Assembly (NCBI GenBank): GCA_050084985.1
Contig: JBITNC010000001.1
Coordinates: forward strand, 39,184,001 to 39,248,000
Length of the DNA: 64,000 nt
Direction: 5' to 3'
Source of the DNA: Nageia nagi
Lineage: Eukaryota > Pinophyta
Both the position numbers and the translations under genes were made by a program. Numbering within the stretch: position 1 is the first letter of the stretch; every line of letters begins with the position of its first letter. This document shows, one piece after another, positions 56,711 through 64,000 of the stretch. The notes below the pieces were generated by a model, which made no database searches, was not told where the DNA came from, and was given only the letters and a program-made list of their open reading frames with translations.

Positions 56711-58229
56711 GGGAAGCTTATCACATAAGTTATAAAGGTTGTCCTTCAGTTAGTCATCAGTACAGAGGTCAAATATCAAGATCTTAGTTCCATTCCTATT
56801 TTGATAAACTAATGCCCATGCTAGCTTTATATGTAAAATACATCATTCATCCTAATACCCATGTTCGCATTTCTTGTATATTTTAGACTTAAATGAAAAA
56901 TCACAAAGATTAGTGATCACATTTAAGTCATATAAACCATGTGGTAGTTGCAAATAGCAGATAGTCAATTGTTATTTTTAGACCAATGATATTGGTTCAA
57001 TCATTCGAATAGATGATGCCTTGTACAATCCAATGTTGTTCTTATACACCACACATAATCCAAATCACTCAATACAATCATACCTCAATGCCAAAAAAGT
57101 TACAGGGTTAGATTCAATGCGAGGCTTCATGCTTGCACTACTTTCTATGCCTGCACTAACATTAGCATCCATGATAATATTTTTGCATCAAATTAGAATG
57201 CTTGTTACAAGTAAGTGTAGTTATTATTTTCTACTCTCTTACTTTACCTTCACAATCATAATTTAATTATATCATGCTCCATTATTTACTTAGCACATTA
57301 TATCCTTGTTGGGTGGATGTTAAATAACCATCCCTATTTTTTATCATTTGGTTGGGATTAAACAAACCATTTTCTTGGGAGCCTAGTGATTGGGATTAAA
57401 CTAATCATCAGTATAATAGTCATATTATCATTGGTACTATAATCATGCATGATTAGGAAATATTCAAACCAATCAACCCTTAATCACATCTAAGAATAAG
57501 GCATGTACCTCATGATGATGAACAACATATCATATACATGGTTGGTAAATATTCAAGCCAACTATGTCTCTAAGTTACTTTTGTTGGTTAGGTCTCAACT
57601 AACATCCATCTTTGAGTCACTTTTTTCAGTTAGATCTCAACTAACTATCACCATATAGTTCTTCATGATTCATACATTGCATCTAGGAATGGGGCATGTA
57701 CCTCATGATGATGTTAATATATATGGTTCTGATTGCATGTGTTCTATCTAGGAATGGGGAATATACCCCATGACGATGTTGACACACCTTTATCATGATT
57801 TCTTATTTATGAATCTAAGAATAAAATATTAAATATTTTTGTATTTAGTATTCTCAAGATGATGTATGTATATTATATTAATTTCATCCTTACTCCATTG
57901 TTGCTATATCATTTGTGATGAAATGTAATGATATTTTCTCTTACTATCATTGTTATATCTTTTATGGGTTAACAATTATATATATGCTTGGAAGTTTGTG
58001 CCTATTATTTTTAGGTTTCATTCTTTGCTCTTAATTGATTCTACTACATGCAAGCCATTACATCTCATGACTATGGCAAACAAGGGGCAATATACATAAT
58101 CAAATTATTAATGATTTGGACAGCTAAACCAAGAACGTGTTAAATTTTTCTTCTCTTTACCTTTACTTTCTTTGAAATCATAATGTCATTTCAAGATTTA
58201 ATTTCATTATACTTATAAAGAAAGGCATT
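56711..58229 (+). other. C 3' region, no gene
   Basis: About 1.5 kb of AT-rich sequence. The motif TCTA(A/G)GAATGGGGCATGTACC occurs in three variants (about 57490, 57683, 57751), each followed by TCATGATGATG or similar, and ACTAACATCC/CAACTAACTATC repeats lie around 57590-57650. The open frame at 57021-57266 shows no domain. The purine-rich ATAAAGAAAGG directly before 58230 may be the polypurine tract. Confidence 0.55.
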
Positions 58230-58448
58230 TATTAACACCTAAAAGTGGTCCCTTTAACGTGGTCCCACTTAGATGTAACTTTACACATACATTTAGTCAC
58301 ATTTAATCATATTTTACCTTATTATCACATATTTATCAAGTTGTGTACTTATGTTTTATGTTAGTTGCAATGAGATGGATTTAAAAAATATTTAAGGGAT
58401 AAAATGGTGAATCACTCCTAATATAAATGTAAGTATATATAACCTAGG
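58230..58448 (+). repeat. 3' LTR of C, first 219 bp
   Basis: TATTAACACCTAAAAGTGG onwards matches 40295-40500 (GGTCCC(C/T)TTAAC, TTTAACCAATATTTAAGGGG-like, AATATAAATGTAAGTATA). The LTR breaks off at 58448, where the B2 LTR starts. The remainder must lie to the right of B2. Confidence 0.85.
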
Positions 58449-59291
58449 TGTAGACACCTAAAAATGTCCCCTTCTTAACTAGTAAACATTAAAATAATCA
58501 TAACTCTTTGCAACATTATAAAATAGGTTTAAAAACCTTATTATTGGATAGATCCCATCAAATACATGCGAAATAGGTGGTCACATGACTCTTTTTAGGT
58601 AAAATTGGCTATTAGGTGGTCAGTTAATATTGTCACAAAGTTAAAAACCCAGTCACCAGTGACCCACGTCAGTCACCGGCATTTGATCCAATCGCCAGCA
58701 TTCGTATGGTAAATGATGGTGACTCTGCAATAGCTGAATAGGAACCAAAATGGTGAGGGAAAGTTGAAATGTTTCATTTCTCCAAGATGAGGTGGATAGA
58801 GGGGGTCAGTTACGACCTACGGTGGCTTTTCACTTCCTCTTTCCAGCCTTTGAATATCCCATCCAAAATCTATAAATACAAGTTAATACAAAGAAATGAG
58901 AGAGAATCTTGACCCATTTTTAAAGTAGGGTAATGCTGCCAAAATCTTGTGAGCTTATACATTTTATTGTTTTATGCTAGTTTCAATTCAATTCATGTTA
59001 TACATAGATGTTTTGATGGTATTGTCTTTTGCATGTGTGTAGGATTTATAGGTTCATATCAAGGAGAGAAGCAAGCAAATCAAAAATAATGGAGATCTAA
59101 TACTCTTATTTTGGCAAATGGCATTTGTAAAAGTCCCTTCTAAGGGCCAATTGTAGTCTTAATTGAAAATCAATATCATTTTGCAATTATAACATGTTTA
59201 TCTATTTTACATAATTTGAGGTTCAGTGAAAGTTTAAGAATAATTTGTATTTTGGGTTATTCTACATTCCAGCTTTATTTTCACTGCAACA
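58449..59291 (+). repeat. 5' LTR of B2
   Basis: TGTAGACACCTAAAAATG to TTCACTGCAACA, 843 bp, the right edge fixed by the primer site. The first bases and the TATA box are shared with the B1 LTR. A GTGACTG/CAGTCACC-type motif recurs (about 58653-58690). CpG retention here (CCCACGTCAG, CACCGGC, ATCGCC) marks it as recent. Confidence 0.85.
58871..58878 (+). promoter_or_regulatory. TATA box in the B2 LTR
   Basis: TATAAATA in the middle of the LTR, preceded by AAATC exactly as at 17991-18003 in B1. It would direct transcription of the element, with the start expected about 30 bp downstream. Confidence 0.6.
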
Positions 59292-59294
59292 TTC

Positions 59295-59314
59295 TGGCGC
59301 TAAAAGGAGGGCCC
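59295..59314 (+). other. Primer binding site of B2
   Basis: TGGCGCTAAAAGGAGGGCCC begins three bases after the LTR. TGGCGC-type sites are frequent in Tat and Athila elements. The tRNA is not assigned. It differs from the sites of A2, D, C and E. Confidence 0.7.
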
Positions 59315-61131
59315 TTCCATTATTGATAGGGAGGTTTTTTGTTTTCAAATGATTTTACCTTTCTATTTTCTAGTTATTTGAATTTCTCCAAGTACTAACT
59401 TCAAATTTTGCGTTCTGTGAATTTCAGGAAATCTGTTGTAGAAATGCCAGCGATTGGTATCGGATGCTGGTGACTCAAAAGGAATGCCAGCATTTTATAA
59501 AGTAATCCAGACCGAATGCCAATGATTTGGATCGAACATCGATGACTCAGACTAAATGCCAGCAACCTCTGTATAAACATCGGTGACTCACATCCAGGTC
59601 ATTTTTACCTCTTTTGTTATTTCAGAAAAATTAAAATAAAATGCATAATGTATTGTTAAAATGGAAGAATATTTTTGAATGTGATTCCTTTGCCTAGAAT
59701 GCATATAAGAATGGGTAGAAAAGATTAAATGCATTTTTTATTAATTTATTTTATGTTATGTAAAATGTTATGTATCTACTTTCATGTTTTGGGTGAAGGG
59801 TATGTACACATTAATACTTTTTATCTTGTCTACTTATGCTCTCCCTTTACGCTTCGTGCGATCTAAGGTGACTAGAATAGACTGGATAAGAAGGAGTAAT
59901 TAATTTTTCTTTTCTTTCACATTCACATTATCATTAATTTGGCTAATTTACACACACATAATGGCCTCTTACTAGTAACATGAGGTAATTTACTACACAT
60001 AATACTTCCCACAATCGAAAGGGGTAAATGAATCACATTTAATTTGGAATGAACCTTAAGGAAAATAAATCGGGTTTTTGGTAGCGTAAATCATATTAAA
60101 AGGTTAATGAATTGGAGGGATTCGAATACACTACGCACTTTCACTTAACAAAGTATGCTCTCACTTTTGCACTTCAAGCGATCCTAAGTGATCAGAAATA
60201 AGTTAAGTGAAAGAGGTAAAATTTATTCACATTTTATTTGGAAACATACTTCACATTAACACTCTTAAAGAGGTTTGCCCTTACCACTCCATTGGAGGTC
60301 GAAGGGAGGTGACCCTTGGAGGAGTAATTGAACCTAACTTAATTAATTTATCCACACTTAATGGCTTTTTACTAAGTCTGCTCTTACCACTCCATTGGAG
60401 GTCGAAGAGATATATGACTAGTAAAAAGAGGGAATGTATCACATATAAGACTTCCACAGCTGGAAGGAGTTAATGAACATCATTAAGAGGTTGGATAATG
60501 AATCACATTATAATTAAAAAGAACAACGGGGTCTATTAAGGTCAAGATTCACTTAAAATAAACTTTGATTGCATCACATTAAGATAAGATAAATAAATGG
60601 ACATGAATGTTTAGGAGGGTAGTATGCATAAATGTACTTTACTTGTTTAAATGCATTTCATAAGGCCTTAAAGGAATAATTGAACATTAACGAGTTGGAT
60701 GTCACTACCAACCGTTAATTCTTACTTCTTTGTAACCATCGACATAACACATTTGAAGCCATAGAGCCAGTTACACTTGGAGGTGATGACCAAGGTAACT
60801 TTCCTTTAGGTAGGAGTCAAAAAAGGAGACTCATCTAGAACCAAGCCAAAAGCCATAGAAAGTTGTAAACATTAGAATTACCCAACCTACCTTGTTTAAC
60901 ACTTGACTGGTCAAAACAAATTAGGAAAATTAAAAATATTAAAATAAACAACCCATATGGTTCATTTAACTCAGATATTAAAAATATGTGAAAATTTTAA
61001 AGAAGATAATCACATCGTTAAAAGTAGATTTGCATATAGGCTGTTTGTGCATTAAATTATTTTCTCGAAAACATAATATAAAAGATAAAATAAAGTTTCT
61101 TTTTGACGATGCTTGTTTGTGATATCTAAAA
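59315..61131 (+). other. B2 leader with repeated modules
   Basis: A long untranslated leader. A motif of the type (A/G)ATGCCAGCGATT...GGTGACTC recurs several times at 59440-59590. TATGCTCTC(C/A)CTTT...GCGATC(T/C) occurs at about 59836 and 60161. CTCTTACCACTCCATTGGAG, or nearly so, occurs at about 60280 and 60384. The open frame at 60207-60473 lies across these repeats and is not a credible gene. Similar modules occur in the B1 leader. Confidence 0.6.
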
Positions 61132-64000
61132 ATGGTTCAAACTAGAAGTATGATCACTAAGAAAATACGAGAACACCCATTTGAAATACAGGAAATAGAT
61201 TCAGATAATATGGATTTGATAGAGTATTCGGTTAGGAGGCCACCTCCTTTAGATGAATCAGATTCACAGGTAGTTCATTATGGAAGTAAAGATTTGGATT
61301 GGGGTTATGATCAATCTAGATTGCAAAGACAAAGTATAGAAGATATTACTACTAAGACTAGAATGCAAGAGTTAGATGAAGAGTTAATTGAAATTCATCG
61401 TCGCCTAGCTAGTCATAGGAATATTCCTAGAATGTCTTCTAGTTTACCGGGAGATGTTAAAAAATGAAATCATAGACGTGATAACTTAGAAATAGATGAG
61501 GATAGATCTCGGGCTGAGACCATAGCAGTATCGGAGACTGAGCCTTATAAATTTAAATATGATAGAGTCATTCATTTATTATCAGATGATCGAAAGGTTA
61601 GTTCTTTAATCCGAAAAGAGGGAACTTCTTTTTCTCATAGATCTTTTGAATTAGGAAAAAATGAAATATCGATACCTACAGGTAATTTATCTCAAAGAGC
61701 TCCTTCAATAAAACAAACGGAAAAATCTTACTCTTCAAAGGGAGGATTACATAGAAGGTCATCTAAGTACAAAATAGAAGAGATACCTTCTTATGAAGAA
61801 CTAGAAGAACGACGATTACATAAAACAAAAGTTGGTCAAAGATTCATGGAAACACATACTGATGATATTAAAAAGGCCACAGAGATGCAACATCTTTTAA
61901 AGGAAGTTGACGAATTCATTAAGATTCAAGAACAAGAAGATAGAATAAAAGAAATGGAAGATAAACTTTTTAGAGATAAAATGAAATTCATAGAACAAGA
62001 ACAAGCCAACAAAGAAAGAAATGAATTCCTAGAATAAGAAAAGAAAAGAATTCATAAAGAGCATGAGATTCAACTTCGCTTACAGGAATTACAACTTAAA
62101 GAATTAGAGAATGAAAAAATAAAAAGGGAACAATATCTACGTATGGAGAAAGAAAAACAAAGACAGTGGGATGAATATCAAAAAATAAAGAATTTGAAAT
62201 CGAAAACTCCTGAAGGGAGTCAAATACAAAGATATCGAGATCCTTACTTAGATAAATAGGAAGCGATGGATAGGGAGACAGCCATTTTACTAAAAAAGGA
62301 TATAGATAAGGAATTAGAACTACAAAAATTATATGATAAACAAAAGCAAGATTCTATTAAAATTTGGGTGGAACAAACTCAAAATCAAATAAGACAACCT
62401 GACTACAAAGTAAGAGATCTACACAAGAAAGGGATATCTCAAAGACCTCCTAGAATACCTATTTCGTGATGACATTCACCTTTTAAAATATTGCCTCCAC
62501 CATCATCGGAGTTTCCTTCTGACCATGAGTCTTATACTTCAAGATCAATTTTTGAAAAGAATCTGAATACTCGAAGACATCATAGACACACTCAAGGTCA
62601 TAGAACTGATAAAGAATTAGAAGACTTTATGAAGGACTTTATAAATCGAGAAATAAATATTCAAGGACTTCAAAAGTTGAATTATAAGAATATTTGCAAT
62701 GAACCTATTCATCCAAGTGTTCCAAAAAAGAAACTACAATATAGGTTTGAATTTCCTAAGATAGAATCATTTAAAGGAAGAGAAGACCCCAAAGAACATT
62801 TGAGAAAGTTTACATTTTCTAGTTATCAGATAGCCAATGATGACTCATTAATGTTACGTATATTTCCTATGGCACTCGCAAGCCAAGCTTTGGATTGGTA
62901 TAATAGTTTACCTATGCATAGTTTATATACGTTTGAACAATTGGCTAATCAATTTCTTGAACATTTTAGGATCAATATTAAAGAAAGATCTTCAATTACT
63001 GATCTTACAAGATTGCAACAATTTCTTGACGAAACCATACAAGATTACATCTCAAGATGGCGTGCTATACTCACTAGTATGCCTTATACAATACCATAGG
63101 AGGAATTGATTAAATTATTTAGTCAAAGTTGTCTAAGACCAATAGCTAGTGTTCTCCAAATTCAACAACATAAAACTTTTGAAGAAGCTATTGCTCAAGC
63201 AATAGTTATAGAAAGAGTTAAAATTCAAGATGGAGAACTAAAGCTCAAGAAAAAAGAATACAAAAAGGGTAATCAACATGAAAATAGTACTAAACAACCA
63301 TAGAATAATCAAATAGCTATGACAGAAGACTCTGATCAAGATGCAAAAATTAAAGAAAATTTTGAACCTAAGCCTAAAAGAAATTTTACTCCATTATCAG
63401 AACCATTATCCGAAATACTTAAAAAACTATGTGATAATGGTATGATTAGATTACCTGATATAAAACCTAAAAATCCTAACGCTAAGGGAAGTAAATGGTA
63501 TAAAGAAAATGAATTTTATGCTTATCATAGACAAAAAGGACATAATACAAATAGATGTCGAACTTTACAACATAAAATTCAAGACTTGATAGATATTCAA
63601 AAGATAGATGTGGATAATCCTGTTGTGCCTTCGAATCAAAATTTAGGGATATATCAAAACCCCTTACCTTCACATTAGGCTAACAATGTAGCAACCATCC
63701 CAGACCAAATGAACTGTACATGGAATAATAAGGATACACCATTTATAGGGACTATAGACGATTCAATACATATGATTGGTATAGCTACAAGAGTGCAAGA
63801 ATATCAAAATAAACAGGATGATCCACGAAAAAATCAATCGATATCAAACCCAATTAATGTACAACCTATACCTCCTCCACAACAACTTAGAGTTTCGATA
63901 AAAGGTGCTCTTCAATGACAATTAAAAATGTCTCCAGTTAAGATGACTTTATTGGAATTATTACAACAGTCTGAGAGTTATAGGGAGGCTATGAATCAAA
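61132..64000 (+). pseudogene. B2 gag, one frame with nine stop codons, runs off the window
   Basis: A single frame starts MVQTRSMITKKIREHPFEIQ at 61132 and stays open in phase to 64000 (about 956 codons), broken only by stops at 61465 (TGA), 62035 (TAA), 62257 (TAG), 62467 and 62470 (TGA TGA), 63097, 63301 and 63676 (TAG) and 63916 (TGA). Residues about 230-440 form a charged coiled coil (EFIKIQEQEDRIKEMEDKLF). The gag core starts near ICNEPIHPSVPKKK (62692) and includes LDWYNSLPMH and FRINIKERSS. The knuckle region FYAYHRQKGHNTNRC (about 63514-63558) has Tyr for the first Cys. The frame ends in the connector LLELLQQSESYREAMNQ. At 63097 and 63676 the old copy B1 has Gln. Confidence 0.85.

Larger units (their letters stand above)
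40295..58448 (+). mobile_element. C: old Tat-like Ty3/gypsy element, split by D and cut by B2
   Basis: 5' LTR (40295 to about 41436), gag, protease, RT (to 45783), then after D: native RNase H, second RNase H, integrase (to 56710), a 3' region and the first 219 bp of the 3' LTR (58230-58448). It inserted into the PPR fragment. The other end of the 3' LTR lies beyond B2, outside the window. The domain order is classical Tat. Confidence 0.85.
58449..64000 (+). mobile_element. B2: young Tat-like Ty3/gypsy element (5' part)
   Basis: 5' LTR (58449-59291), primer site, 1.8-kb leader and a gag frame from 61132 that runs off the window. It is inserted in the 3' LTR of C. Many CpG sites are retained, unlike B1. 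There is no frameshift in the gag frame. Pol, the accessory ORFs and the 3' LTR would lie beyond 64000. Confidence 0.88.

Noticed and set aside
61132-64000. Stop-codon reassignment or programmed readthrough in the B2 gag
   Set aside because: All three stop codons are used, at positions where the related copy has Gln or other sense codons; ordinary C-to-T decay explains it better.
1-64000. Prokaryotic systems such as CRISPR, operons, phage or defence islands
   Set aside because: No operon structure, Shine-Dalgarno sites or long tight ORFs; the content is plant LTR retrotransposons throughout.

Overview
The window is plant nuclear DNA that looks like a retrotransposon graveyard. It is AT-rich and poor in CpG, and I see no intact host gene, rRNA, tRNA or CRISPR array. 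The plant assignment rests on dual-RNase-H Ty3/gypsy elements (Tat/Ogre lineage), plant mobile domain (PMD) reading frames, plant-type introns and a pentatricopeptide-repeat (PPR) fragment. Long, slowly decaying nested elements suggest a large-genome plant such as a gymnosperm; that is inference and the species cannot be named. Element names below are local to this report.

Left half. A1 (1-1323, +) is the 3' end of an old family-A element. It abuts B1 (1324-18507, +), an old giant Tat element with leader, gag, protease, RT, RNase H, second RNase H, integrase, an unidentified sense ORF, an antisense PMD gene and a 3' LTR. B1 sits inside element E (-), whose remnant runs from 18508 to 35274. 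E is also split in its integrase by A2 (20247-28269, -), a non-autonomous element carrying gag plus an antisense, apparently spliced PMD gene but no pol. The 5' LTR of A2 is itself interrupted by a young same-family solo LTR, A3 (26767-27643), with a perfect ACTAC target duplication.

Middle. A 5'-truncated Ty1/copia element (about 35400-38186 plus an LTR of unknown end, +) is followed by tandemly duplicated AT-rich DNA and a PPR-protein fragment (40061-40294). The PPR fragment ends exactly where element C begins.

Right half. C (40295-58448, +) is split between RT and RNase H by D (45784-54553, -, CAACC duplication). D contains a small solo LTR (46670-47040). The 3' LTR of C is interrupted after 219 bp by B2 (58449 to the window end, +). 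B2 is the youngest long element: its LTR, primer site, leader and roughly 950-codon gag frame are readable without a frameshift, but the frame carries nine stop codons, all of the C-to-T type.

Relative ages follow from the nesting. E is older than B1 and A2; A2 is older than A3; C is older than D and B2. CpG retention agrees: A3 and B2 keep CpG, the others have largely lost it. Most premature stops fall where glutamine or arginine codons are expected, as deamination of methylated cytosine would produce. The most interesting content is accessory: antisense PMD genes in two elements, two unidentified sense ORFs, and an RNase H placed before RT in E.
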